64,000 bases of DNA, from the NCBI RefSeq assembly GCF_024699985.1, contig NZ_JAJONA010000001.1, forward strand, positions 3,106,501-3,170,500, written 5' to 3'. The DNA comes from Phenylobacterium sp. J367 (lineage in GTDB: Bacteria; Pseudomonadota; Alphaproteobacteria; Caulobacterales; Caulobacteraceae). A model generated the notes under the pieces. It did no database searches. It saw only the letters and a program-made list of their open reading frames with translations, and had not been told where the DNA came from. Below, piece after piece: positions 1 to 14,277 of this stretch. The first letter of the stretch is position 1, and each line of letters starts with the position of its first letter. The position numbers and the translations under genes are program-made.

Positions 1-1
1 C

Positions 2-190
2 GCCGGAGATGCCGAAGAAGGCGTCCGGCGGGTCGGCGATGGCCGCGCGGATCGGCTCGTTGGCGTCGGGCGCCATCAGGTCGAGGATGCGCACGTCGTG
101 GCCGAGACCGGTTAGCGCCTGCGCCAGCTGGTCGATGTGCAGCCGTAGGGAGCCGTACTGCCCCTGGCCCTTGTAGAGCGCGAACCTCAC
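2..190 (-). CDS. N-terminal fragment of a possible glycosyltransferase
   Basis: Only the first 63 codons are present; the gene runs off the left edge. The reading starts at a GTG (190-188) and encodes RFALYKGQGQYGSLRLHIDQ followed by a segment ending in GHDVRILDL. A short beta strand, then a helix and an LGHDV-type second strand, is the usual N-terminal Rossmann start of GT-B glycosyltransferases, but no catalytic motif lies inside the window. The spacing to the downstream-facing metallophosphoesterase stop (212) is about 20 nt, so it may be the third gene of the 1736-to-1 transcript. The start codon has no clear ribosome binding site. The assignment is tentative. Confidence 0.4.
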   Translation of the reverse strand, partial: MRFALYKGQGQYGSLRLHIDQLAQALTGLGHDVRILDLMAPDANEPIRAAIADPPDAFFGISG

Positions 191-211
191 GCCGCTACAG
201 TCGGGCGATTC

Positions 212-973
212 CTACACCTCGTAGAGGGCGAACTCGACGCCAACGTCGCGGTTCAGCACCGGGCGGGCGACGTTATAGACCGGCACGCCGCGGGCGGTGC
301 GGCCTTGATAGGCGCCGCGGTGGGCGTGGCCGTGGAGCGCCAGCTTCACGCCGTCGAACCGGTCGATGGTCTCGCCCATCCGCGCCGAGCCCAGGAAGGG
401 GAAGATCTCCGGCGGCTCACCCTCGACCGTGTCCTGCACCGGCGAATAGTGGGTGACCACGACGATCCGCTCGGTCCGGAGCATCCGGATGGAGCTCTCG
501 AGCTTCAGATTCTCGTCCACCGAGGCCTGGACGAAGGTCTTGATCTCGGGCTCGCCGAAGGCGCTCAGCATGTAGCGGCCGAATCCGCCGATGAAGCCCT
601 TGCAGCCGGCGAAGCCGACGCCCTCGATTTCATAGGCCTCGCCGTCGAGGATCCGCATGCCGGCGTCGTGCAGGATGCGGGCGACCTCCTGCGGCTGGCC
701 GCATTCGTAGTCGTGGTTGCCCAGGACGCCGACCACCGGGATCGTGCAGGCCTGCAGGTCTTCGGCGAGAATCTCCACCTCGGGGGTCTTGCCGTAGTTG
801 GTCAGGTCGCCGCAGAGCACCAGGACGTCGGCGGCGTCGCTGATCCTGGCGAACAGCTCACGGTAAGGCGCCTGGTGGTTCTCCCCCACGTGCAGGTCGC
901 CGATGGCGGCCACCCTGAGCTTGCCGTTCGAGGGCGTTCCCGGAAGCGGCGGGGCGTCAGGCGATAGGCTCAT
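212..973 (-). CDS. Calcineurin-like metallophosphoesterase
   Basis: A 253-residue cytoplasmic phosphoesterase. All metal-binding blocks of the calcineurin-like superfamily are visible in order: GDLH at residues 25-28, GDLTNYG at 55-61, GNHD at 85-88, THYSP near 175 and HGHAH near 217-221, so it should bind two metals and hydrolyse a phosphomono- or diester. There is no signal peptide or membrane segment. Its start overlaps the end of the upstream nucleotidyltransferase gene by 17 nt, which suggests translational coupling and a shared task. The substrate cannot be told from the sequence; a protein- or RNA-linked nucleotide added by the partner gene is one possibility, but that is inference only. 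Confidence 0.85.
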   Translation of the reverse strand: MSLSPDAPPLPGTPSNGKLRVAAIGDLHVGENHQAPYRELFARISDAADVLVLCGDLTNYGKTPEVEILAEDLQACTIPVVGVLGNHDYECGQPQEVARILHDAGMRILDGEAYEIEGVGFAGCKGFIGGFGRYMLSAFGEPEIKTFVQASVDENLKLESSIRMLRTERIVVVTHYSPVQDTVEGEPPEIFPFLGSARMGETIDRFDGVKLALHGHAHRGAYQGRTARGVPVYNVARPVLNRDVGVEFALYEV

Positions 974-1736
974 GGCGCTCCTCCAGTCCCTTGCCGACCA
1001 CGTCGGCGAAGCCCCACTCGGTGATGTCGGTGACGTAGTCGCGGGGGCTGAACAACCGGCCCCGGCACACCTTCACCCGCGCCGGCGGCAGGCCGACCTG
1101 GGCTTTCAGCCGGCTGGTCAGCTCTTCCATGACCCAGGTGGGGATGGCGTCGCGCTCGGTGGGGTAGATGAAGCGGAAGTTCAGGAGGTGGGTGAGCAGG
1201 ACCTCCCAGTAGGGCTCCATGTAGCGGAGCAGCCGGATCCAATCGATCCGCTCGCCGGCCCGGAGGATCACATGGGCCACGTCCGCCCCGTCGTAGCGGT
1301 AGCGGTCCTGGATGAACATCTTCGAGACCACGAGCTCGGTGGGCGGCGTGATCATCGCCTCGGCGCCGTAGACGACGATCGTGTCGTTCTCCCGGAACCA
1401 CTCGTCGGTGATCGGGGCCGTGCCGTTCGACATGGCGAAGATCACGTCGAAGAAGTGGTTGTCCTGCCAGACCTTGGCTATCCAGCGCTCGTCCTCGACG
1501 TCGGTGCGGTAACCGCGCTCCTGGAAGTAGGCGAGGATCTTCGGATAGTCGCCGGCCTTGCAGAAGACATCGAGGTCCTTCGTCGGGCGAACGATCCCGG
1601 TGTAGGCGGTCACCGCATAGGTGCCGGACAGCAGGAACGGAATCCCGGACTCCGTCAGGAGCCTGAGGCTCTCGGCGTAGAAGGCTTCCGCCTCGGGCGG
1701 GGGCTCGAAGGCCGAGGCGTCATAGGCTTGCGACAT
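957..1736 (-). CDS. Nucleotidyltransferase-fold protein
   Basis: A 259-residue protein with a minimal nucleotidyltransferase core: SGTYAVTAY at about residues 37-45 (helix with the conserved Gly-Ser/Thr) followed by RPTKDLDVF at about 50-58, where the D-x-D metal ligands sit. A third strand around residues 96-101 (FFDVIF) carries the next acidic position. The rest is helical and matches no domain I can name. The fold is shared by DNA polymerase beta-type transferases and by the AbiEii/MNT toxin groups, but no HEPN or AbiEi partner is next to it; instead a metallophosphoesterase follows with overlapping codons. An EcfG-type promoter (1786-1810) lies about 50 nt upstream, so the pair is probably stress-induced. 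Confidence 0.7.
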   Translation of the reverse strand: MSQAYDASAFEPPPEAEAFYAESLRLLTESGIPFLLSGTYAVTAYTGIVRPTKDLDVFCKAGDYPKILAYFQERGYRTDVEDERWIAKVWQDNHFFDVIFAMSNGTAPITDEWFRENDTIVVYGAEAMITPPTELVVSKMFIQDRYRYDGADVAHVILRAGERIDWIRLLRYMEPYWEVLLTHLLNFRFIYPTERDAIPTWVMEELTSRLKAQVGLPPARVKVCRGRLFSPRDYVTDITEWGFADVVGKGLEERHEPIA

Positions 1737-1785
1737 GCGTCCCTGGGGTCGGATGGATGGGCGGGGCGCGGGCGCCCCTGCCCCA

Positions 1786-1810
1786 AACGGCAGCCTCTGC
1801 CGGCGGTTCC
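1786..1810 (-). promoter_or_regulatory. EcfG/SigT-type promoter for the nucleotidyltransferase-phosphoesterase pair
   Basis: Read on the minus strand, GGAAC (1810-1806), a 16-nt spacer and CGTTT (ending 1785). This matches the alphaproteobacterial general stress sigma factor consensus GGAAC-N16/17-CGTT exactly. The -10 element ends about 50 nt before the ATG at 1736. The rest of the 430-nt divergent interval 1737-2167 holds the opposite-facing promoter and no gene that I can support. Confidence 0.65.
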
Positions 1811-2034
1811 GGTCATGCCGCGCCGCCGGCCCACGGCGCCGCTGAGACCCGTTCCCGCCACGATCGTCTGCAACTCTCGCGGCAAGGTTGAACAGTTCGC
1901 GGGGTCTCCGGCGCGTTCCAGCTTAGCAGTTGAAGTCAAAAGGGTTTTGGGTCATCCTCGCTGCTGTCCCGCCGTTTGGCCGCCTCGCCGACATGACGTA
2001 GCCGGACGGTCCCCAAATTATTTTCAGTCAAGCT

Positions 2035-2060
2035 GGAACCTCCCCAGGCGTTTGCTCGTT
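2035..2060 (+). promoter_or_regulatory. EcfG/SigT-type promoter for the HAMP-array kinase
   Basis: GGAAC at 2035-2039, a 17-nt spacer and CGTT at 2057-2060: a perfect general stress response promoter in the intergenic region, about 108 nt before the preferred ATG of the hybrid kinase. It faces away from the similar promoter at 1786-1810, so both transcription units leaving this interval would be co-induced. Confidence 0.7.
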
Positions 2061-2167
2061 CGGCCCAAAGGGCGGGGGTGTGTCTTGCTTCCGGTCCCAG
2101 CGCGTTCGCGCTGGGCCGGGCGCAAAGCATGTCCCTCGCGAGCACTGTCAGCGCCTCCGGGGGATCC

Positions 2168-8020
<5,853 letters not shown>

Positions 8021-8021
8021 C

Positions 8022-10092
8022 GTGACACGAGCCTCACCCGCCAGCGCCCTGAACCGGACCTGGCGGGCGGAGCCCCAGGCCCCGCCCGACCTGGAGCAGC
8101 CGCTCAAGGCGCGCATCCTGATCGTCGACGACGACGAGCGGAACGCGTTCGCGGCCGTCCAGGCGCTGGAGGAGCTGGGTCATGAGCTGGTGGTCGCCAA
8201 GTCGGGCGAGGAGGCGCTCAGGCGCCTGCTCACCGAGGAGTTCGCCCTCATCCTGCTCGACCTGCACATGCCGGGCATGGACGGCTACGAGACGGCGGCG
8301 CTGATCCGGTCGCGCAAGCGGACCAAGGACACGCCGATCGTCTTCCTGACGGCGATCTTCCGCGACGAGGCCCATGTCTTCCAGGCGTATTCGGCCGGGG
8401 CCGTGGACGTGGTCTTCAAGCCGGTGGATCCCTTCATCCTGAAGTCCAAGGTGACGGTGCTCACCGACCTCTACCTGAAGACCGAGGAGGTGAAGCGGCA
8501 GTCGGCCTACCAGCAGTGGCTGCTGGACGAGCACGCGCGGGTCAAGGCCGAGAAGGACCAGACCGAACGCGCGCTCCGCCGCACCGAGGCCCGGCAGGAG
8601 GCGATCCTGCAGTCCATGCCGATCGTCTTCACCTCGCGCAGCATCGAGCCACCCTACGCGCCGCAGTTCGTCTCGGAGTCGGTGAAGGACATCACCGGCT
8701 TCCCGGCCCGCCGGTTCCTCAACGAGGCGGAGTTCGGCACCAGCCGGATCCACCCCGAGGACCTGGACCGCGTGATCGACTCCTTCGCCCGGGCAGCCCA
8801 GACCGGCCGCTATTCCTGCCAGTTCCGGTGGCTGTGCGCGGACGGCCAGTACAAGGTGCTGCACGACCAGGGCGTGATCGCCCCCAGCGTCGACGGCGAG
8901 CCGCGCGAGATCTTCGGCGTCATTCTCGACGCGACCGACCGTCACAGCCTGGAAGAGCAGCTCACCCAGGCCCGCAAGATGGAGGCGGTCGGCCAGCTCA
9001 CCGGCGGCGTGGCCCACGACTTCAACAACCTGCTGACCGTCGTGCTGGGCAACATCGACATGATGGCCCGCAAGGTCGAGGACGATGCCCGGCGCATGCG
9101 CCGGATCGACGCGATCCGCCAGGCCGCCGAGCGCGGCCGAGACCTCACTCGGCAGCTCCTGGCCTTCTCACGCCGCCAGCATCTGACCCCCGTGACCGTC
9201 GACGTGAACGTGCTGATCAACGACTTCGCGCCGCTCCTGCGCCAGGCGGTGGGCGAGGCGGTCACCGTGGACCTCGCGTTCGCCGGCGAGCAGCTCTGCG
9301 CCCACGTCGATCCCACCCAGCTCGAGACCGCGCTGCTCAACCTCGCGGTCAACGCCCGCGACGCCATGCCGGGCGGCGGAACGCTCTCCATCCGCACCCA
9401 GCGACAGGACGGGCAGATCGGCATCGATGTCTCCGATACCGGTGTCGGCATGACGCCTGAGGTCCGCGAGCGGGTCTTCGAGCCCTTCTTCACCACCAAG
9501 GAGGTCGGCAAGGGCTCGGGCCTCGGCCTCAGCCAGGTCTACGGCTTCGTCCAGCAGTCCGAGGGCGAGGTCAGGCTGGAAAGCGCGCCCGGCCAGGGGG
9601 ACAACCTTCCAGCTCCTGCTGCCCGCCTCCTCGAACCCTGCGGAGCCGGTGAAGCCGGCCGAGCGGGTCAAGACCATCGAGGGCGGGAACGAGCGCATCC
9701 TGGTCGTCGAGGACGACGCCACGGTGCTGGCCCTGACGACGGACATGCTGGCGGCGCTTGGCTACCACGTGACCTCGGCCACCAACGCCGCCGAAGCGCT
9801 GGAGGTGATCCACACCGACGCGCCGATCGACCTGTTGTTCACCGACGTGGTGATGCCGGGCGGCGTCAGCGGCGTGAGCCTGGCGCGCACGGCGCGCGAA
9901 ATCCGCCCGGACCTGCGCGTCCTGCTCACGTCCGGCTTCGTGGGAGAGGGCGCGGTCATCGAGGACGCGGAGTTTCCGCTGCTCGACAAGCCCTACGAGA
10001 CGGCGCTGCTGGCTGCGAAGCTGCGGAAGCTTCTCGACAAGCCGCCGGCGGCTGGCCGGCGCAAGAAGTCCCGCGCCGCGGCGGCCGAGTAG
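8022..10092 (+). CDS. Hybrid kinase: receiver-PAS-HisKA-HATPase-receiver
   Basis: About 690 residues, cytoplasmic, GTG start 1 nt after the upstream kinase stop, so the two are co-expressed. N-terminal receiver (ARILIVDDDERNA at about 30-42, phospho-acceptor Asp in LILLDLHMPGMDG near 85), coiled linker, PAS domain (about 190-310), HisKA with the His in GGVAHDFNNLL near 332, HATPase (NARDAMPGGG, DTGVGM, GSGLGL), and a C-terminal receiver (ILVVEDDATVL; Asp in LLFTDVVMPGG). HisKA of the GGVAHDFNNLL type is common in Caulobacterales hybrid kinases. One extra G near 9596 breaks the frame before the last receiver. The gene order suggests that the receivers of the HAMP-array kinase and this protein form one phosphorelay; the output regulator is not in the window. 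Confidence 0.88.
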
Positions 10093-10095
10093 GGC

Positions 10096-10365
10096 TCAGT
10101 CCTTCGCCAGCGACCGGAGCGCGGCCGACAGCCGGCGCGCCCGCTGCCGGCTCATCTCGGCGTCGCGTTCGCCCGCCTCCAGAGCATCGGCCATGGCGTC
10201 GAGCTGTTCGGCCCGCCCCTCGGGGGCGAAGGCGTCGGCCAGCATCGACGCTTCCGTGATGAGGTCGTCGCGCACGTCGGGCGGACAGGCCGCCAGCAGC
10301 GCCTTGTCGAAGCTTATGATCTCGGCCGTTCCCGGAGGGTCGGCCCGTCTGGTCGCACGTTCCAT
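10096..10365 (-). CDS. Small hypothetical protein, helical
   Basis: A protein of about 89 residues from ATG 10365, which follows a GCGAGGG ribosome binding site; a GTG at 10395 would add ten residues. It has no signal peptide, membrane segment or cysteine pattern. The C-terminal half is charged and helical (EAGERDAEMSRQRARRLSAA). It is convergent with the hybrid kinase stop, only 3 nt apart, and lies just downstream of the aldose epimerase stop on the same strand. I do not recognise the family. Confidence 0.5.
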   Translation of the reverse strand: MERATRRADPPGTAEIISFDKALLAACPPDVRDDLITEASMLADAFAPEGRAEQLDAMADALEAGERDAEMSRQRARRLSAALRSLAKD

Positions 10366-10401
10366 GGGCCCTCGCTTGGCCCGGTAATCCACCAATGAGG
10401 T

Positions 10402-11489
10402 TCAGGTTCCTACAGCGAAGGCCTCCAGTCGGACCTCGTACGTCAGGCGTCCGCCGGGCGGCAGACGGGCCATCCCCGTGTCCGTCCCTGGCGGCCAGAT
10501 GTCGGCATAGGGCTCGGCGAGATTGAACTGCGGCTCCACGACGACGAACGCCTGGTCGGCCGGCGCGAAGACCTGAACGGCCTTCACCTCGGGCGACGAG
10601 GTGCGCAGCCGCAGGCCGACCGCGGCCGCGGGATCGAGGACTTCCGTCACGACCTCGTCCGCCTCGCGGCGCAGGCCGGTGAAGCAGTCGTCCATGTAGA
10701 GCTCGCCCAGGGCGGCGCCGTCCGGGCCGCCGAAGTCGTAGGCGCCGCCCGCGGGTGGGCGCCAGGCGTCCGGTGGGAAGCACCTCGTCGTAGTCGTTAA
10801 CCTCGGCGCGCAGGTCGGCCGGCAGCCGCAGGCGGGCCTGGGCGCGTCGGCCGCTGGGCAGGCGCAGGTAGGGGATGCCAGCCGAGGCCCAGGGGCAGGG
10901 GGCCTTCGCCGGCGTTGCGGGCGTCGATCCGGAGCACGAGCCCGCCGCGCTCCAGCCGGTATTCGAAGTCCAGATCCACCCGGCCGGGCCAGCGGCCGCC
11001 GAAATCGCCCGCGGCGAGGTGGCCACGGATGCGATCGGGTTCCGCCTCGAACGGAACCTCCGCGTCCAGCAGGAAGCCGTGCATCGCGTACTGCTCGGCG
11101 CCAGCGGCCTTGCCGCCCCAGTTGCGGAGCAGGCGTACAGGGCGGCCGTCGATCAGGGATTCGATCTCGCGGGCGCCCGGCAGGGCCCGGCCGCGGATGC
11201 GATTGGCGAACGGCGCGAGCAGGCAACCGCCGAAGGTGAAGCTCCGATTGCCCGCGAAGTCGTCCTCGCCACCGGAGAGCGCCTTCGCGGCCTCGGCCGG
11301 CGCCGGAGCGTGGATCGCATCGACGATCTCGCCGGACGGCAGGCGGAGGCTCGCCTGCAGAAGCATCATCCCGCGCCCCGGCAGGACGGTGGCGTCTAGG
11401 ATCGCCGGGCCGGCCGGCGGCGCGTCGGCCGCGGTGATCGTGACGACCGGCGCGCCGCCGATCTGAAGGTCCGAAGGTGTTGCGGTCAC
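10402..11489 (-). CDS. Aldose 1-epimerase family protein
   Basis: About 361 residues, interconverting alpha and beta anomers of an aldose, by family. The visible features are the FGGCLLAPFANRIR segment (about residues 92-105), the MHGFLLD active-site His region (about 140) and LPLGLGWHP (about 205), with a C-terminal beta-rich part ending in LTYEVRLEAFAVGT. The start is a GTG. Two one-base insertions break the frame: an extra C near 10876 (in HPYLRLP) and an extra G near 10770 (in PTRGGAYDF). It is divergent from the SMP-30 gene, and both act on free sugars or sugar lactones, so a common inducer is plausible. Galactose or arabinose mutarotase activity cannot be distinguished. Confidence 0.75.
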
Positions 11490-11582
11490 GGGCGGGCTCT
11501 CGCGGAGGCGTCCGCGGCAGAGTAGACCGCAACCCCTGGCCGGAACTAGAAGGCCTGCGCCAGCCAGTCGCGGAGAGCTTCC

Positions 11583-12436
11583 TTGAGCGTGCGTTGCGTC
11601 GTCCAGGCCCAGGACCAGCTTGGTGAAGGCCCCGTGTGGGCCGCCGCCGAGGAGCGGCTCTACTGGTTCGACATCAAGGGCAGGCGGCTGAACTGGTTCG
11701 AGCCCGCCACCGACGACCGCGGCACGTTCGAGCTGCCGGTCAGGGCCAGCGCCGGCGTCCCCGGGCCAAAGGCGGCCTGCTGGTCGCCAGCGACGCCGGC
11801 CTGGTGCTGTGCGACCCGCGGGCCGGGACCATGGAGATGCTGCAGGCCTACGACCTGGGCGAAGGCTTCCGGACCAACGACGGCAAGATCGATCCGCAGG
11901 GGCGCTTCTGGTGGAGCACCATGGACGACAACGGCGGCGAACGGCCGGGCGCCGTCTATCGCACCGACGCGGGCCTCGCGACGAAGAAGGTGCTCTCCGG
12001 CATCCACATCCCGAACACCGTGTCGTTCAGTCCCGACGGCAAGCTGCTCTACATGGCGGATTCCAAGCTGCAGACGATCTTCGTCCACCAGACCGACGAC
12101 CTGTCGAAGGTCCGCGAGTTCGCCCACACCCGTGGCCAGGCCGCCTCGCCGGACGGCTCGGCCGTCGATGCGGAGGGCTATCTCTGGACCGCGCTGTGGG
12201 GCGGCGGCCGGATCGTGCGCTACGACCCCTTCGGGCGGGTCAACCGGATGATCGAGGTCCCGGTCAGCCAGCCGACGAGCTGCGCCTTCGGCGGGCCGGA
12301 CCTCTCGACGCTCTACATCACCAGCGCCTGGGACGAGCTGCCCGAGGCCGCGCGGGCGCGGCAGCCGCTGGCCGGAAGCCTCTTCGCGTTCGATGCGGGC
12401 GTGAAAGGTCTGGCGCTTCCGGTGTTTGCCGGCTGA
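11583..12436 (+). CDS. SMP-30/gluconolactonase-type sugar lactonase
   Basis: About 284 residues of the six-bladed SMP-30/regucalcin/LRE family, which opens aldonolactones with a divalent metal. LGEGPVW at about residues 13-19 carries the first metal-binding Glu; GFRTNDGKIDPQGRFWWSTM (about 95-114) and NTVSFSPDGK/SPDGSAVDAEG supply the Asn and Asp ligands. The start is TTG 11583 or GTG 11589, without a clear ribosome binding site. A missing C near 11763 (CCCC where CCCCC restores VPRAKGG) shifts the frame. It is the natural lactonase step between the aldose dehydrogenase (58937-59888) and the sugar-acid dehydratase (57117-58920), though 45 kb separate them. Confidence 0.82.
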
Positions 12437-12476
12437 AGCTGACGGAACGGATGACCGGACGGGGGATTGTGACCGC

Positions 12477-13527
12477 ATGGATCGGGGATCGAAACCAGCC
12501 GTCCTGGTGACGGGCGGGGCCGGCTACATCGGCGCTCACACGGCCAAGGCGCTGGCGGAGGAGGGGTACTTCCCGGTCGTCTTCGACAGCCTGAGTTCCG
12601 GCTTCCGCGAGGCGGTGCGCTGGGGCGCTTTCGTGCACGGCGACATCCGCGACGCCAGCGGCTTGGCGGACGCGATCGAGACCTACGGCATCCGCTCGGC
12701 GATCCACTTCGCGGGCCTCATCGAAGTGGGACGCTCGGTGCAGAAGCCGGACCTCTTCTGGGAGCACAACGTCGCCGGCACGGTCACCTTGCTGACGGTC
12801 ATGCGGGACATGGGCGTCGAGCGGCTGGTCTTCTCATCGTCCGCGGCGGTCTACGGTCAGGGGGCGCGGCGCCCTCGAGACCATTCCCGAGGATGCGCCC
12901 AAGGCTCCGGCCAGTCCTTACGGGGACACTAAGCTCGCCTGCGAATGGCTGATCCAGGCGCAGTGCCGCGCCTATGGCCTGAGCGCCGTGGCGCTGCGGT
13001 ACTTCAACGCCGCCGGCGCCGACTCCTCGGGCCTGATCGGGGAGGCGCACGAGCCGGAAACCCATCTGATCCCGCTGGCCATCGCCGCGGCGCTGGGCGA
13101 CGGCAAGCCGCTGACCATCTTCGGCGACGACTTCGACACGCCGGACGGCACCTGTCTGCGCGACTACATCCACGTGACCGACCTGGCCGCCGCGCACGTG
13201 GCGGCGCTGAAGGTCGCGCTGCCGGACGGCGGCTACGAGGCGGTGAACGTCGGCACGGGCGTCGGCGCTTCCGTCCGCGAGGTGGTCGAGGCGGTCGGCC
13301 GGGCGGCGGGCCGCCCGGTGCCGCACAGCATCGGCCCGAGGCGGGCCGGCGATCCGCCGAGCCTGGTGGCCGATTCGGCGAGAGCCGCAGCGTTGCTGGG
13401 CTGGCGCCCGGTGTGCTCGAGCCTGGACCAGATCGTGGCCGACGCGCTCCGGTGGGAGTCCCGCCCCGCCTACGGCGCCGGCGTCCGAGCCGGCCGCGGC
13501 GCGGCCAAGCCCAGTCCGGCCGTCTAG
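12477..13527 (+). CDS. galE: UDP-glucose 4-epimerase
   Basis: About 350 residues of the extended SDR fold: NAD-binding GGAGYIGAH at about residues 13-21, HFAGLIEVG (about 82-90), SSSAAVYG, the catalytic SPYGDTK (Tyr-x3-Lys) and RYFNAAGAD. It interconverts UDP-Glc and UDP-Gal, supplying galactosyl units for surface glycans or allowing galactose use. One extra base in the G-rich run near 12860-12870 breaks the frame just before the catalytic Tyr. The start ATG 12477 is preceded by GGGGGA 10 nt upstream. It is separated from the SMP-30 stop by 40 nt, so co-transcription is likely. Confidence 0.88.
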
Positions 13528-13657
13528 TTGCAAGCGTAACGGTCGACGGCGCCACCTGGGCGAGAGTAAGGTTTCTACCTGTGGGCGGTTATGGCTTCGC
13601 GACAGCCCGCGAAACGTGTAAGCGCGACTGTAAGCTTGAAGGGGCGTGGTTCCAGTT

Positions 13658-13846
13658 ATGGTCCGGACCGACATTGAGCGTGCGAGGGAACTCGCTCAGG
13701 AACTCGTCGATGTCCTCGCGGCCTACGAAGAGGAACTGATCGCCCTCGAGCGTGAGACGCCGGCGCTTGGGCCGTTGCGTCGCGCAGTGGGTATGGCGGT
13801 GGCCGAGGCAGTCTATCTGATCTCGGACGGCGCCCCGCCGCACTAG
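13658..13846 (+). CDS. Small helical protein upstream of an XRE regulator
   Basis: 62 residues ([20 protein letters not shown] at the start), predicted to form two amphipathic helices, no cysteines and no membrane segment. The spacing to the XRE-family gene is 22 nt on the same strand, so the two are likely in one operon. The sequence TTGCAAGCGTAACGG in the 130-nt upstream gap may contribute a promoter but is not convincing. I do not recognise the family. Confidence 0.6.
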   Translation: MVRTDIERARELAQELVDVLAAYEEELIALERETPALGPLRRAVGMAVAEAVYLISDGAPPH

Positions 13847-13868
13847 ACGAGAGGACGATAGCGTAACC

Positions 13869-14258
13869 ATGGCCCGTAAGTCCGAGGCTCTTGCCGATCC
13901 TGTCGATATCGCCGTCGGCGCGCGCATCCGTCTCCTGCGCAAGGTCCGTGGCCTGTCGCAGCAGGCGCTGGCGGAGGCCGCCGGCGTGACCTTCCAGCAG
14001 ATCCAGAAGTACGAGCGCGGCGCCAACCGCGTCAGCGCCTCGATGCTGTCCCGGATCGCCCGTACGCTCGGCGCGCCGGTCTCCGAGATGTTCGGCGAGG
14101 TCGGTCCGGCGAGCGGCGCCATCGACGAGGTCGCGGCCCTGCTGGCGGAGCCGGGCGCGCTGGAACTGCTCAAGGCCTATGCGCATCTGCCGAAGGGGCC
14201 GCCGCGCTCGGCCCTCGTGGACTTCGTGCGCACGCTCGGCGACAAGCAGCCGAGCTGA
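13869..14258 (+). CDS. XRE-family transcriptional regulator
   Basis: 129 residues. The N-terminal half is a lambda-repressor-like helix-turn-helix: [20 protein letters not shown] (about residues 19-38), the recognition region [18 protein letters not shown] and the closing helix [11 protein letters not shown] short Ala/Gly linker leads to a small helical C-terminal part ([17 protein letters not shown]) that may dimerise. Regulators of this exact layout are common in Caulobacterales and mostly uncharacterised. It is followed 19 nt later by the secreted peptidase gene. Confidence 0.85.
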   Translation: MARKSEALADPVDIAVGARIRLLRKVRGLSQQALAEAAGVTFQQIQKYERGANRVSASMLSRIARTLGAPVSEMFGEVGPASGAIDEVAALLAEPGALELLKAYAHLPKGPPRSALVDFVRTLGDKQPS

Positions 14259-14277
14259 TCCCCCTCAGGAGTCGTCC

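Noticed and set aside
305..967. Plus-strand frame opposite the metallophosphoesterase, and similar frames opposite other genes
   Set aside because: Products are rich in Arg, Ala, Gly and Val with no domain, as expected for shadows of GC-rich genes.
11547..11600. Minus-strand peptide resembling an SDR C-terminus (LKEALRDWLAQAF then stop)
   Set aside because: Only about 16 codons, overlapping the lactonase start; too short to separate from chance.
12444..12475. Further EcfG promoter in front of galE
   Set aside because: GGAAC is present but no CGTT-like element is found at either spacing.
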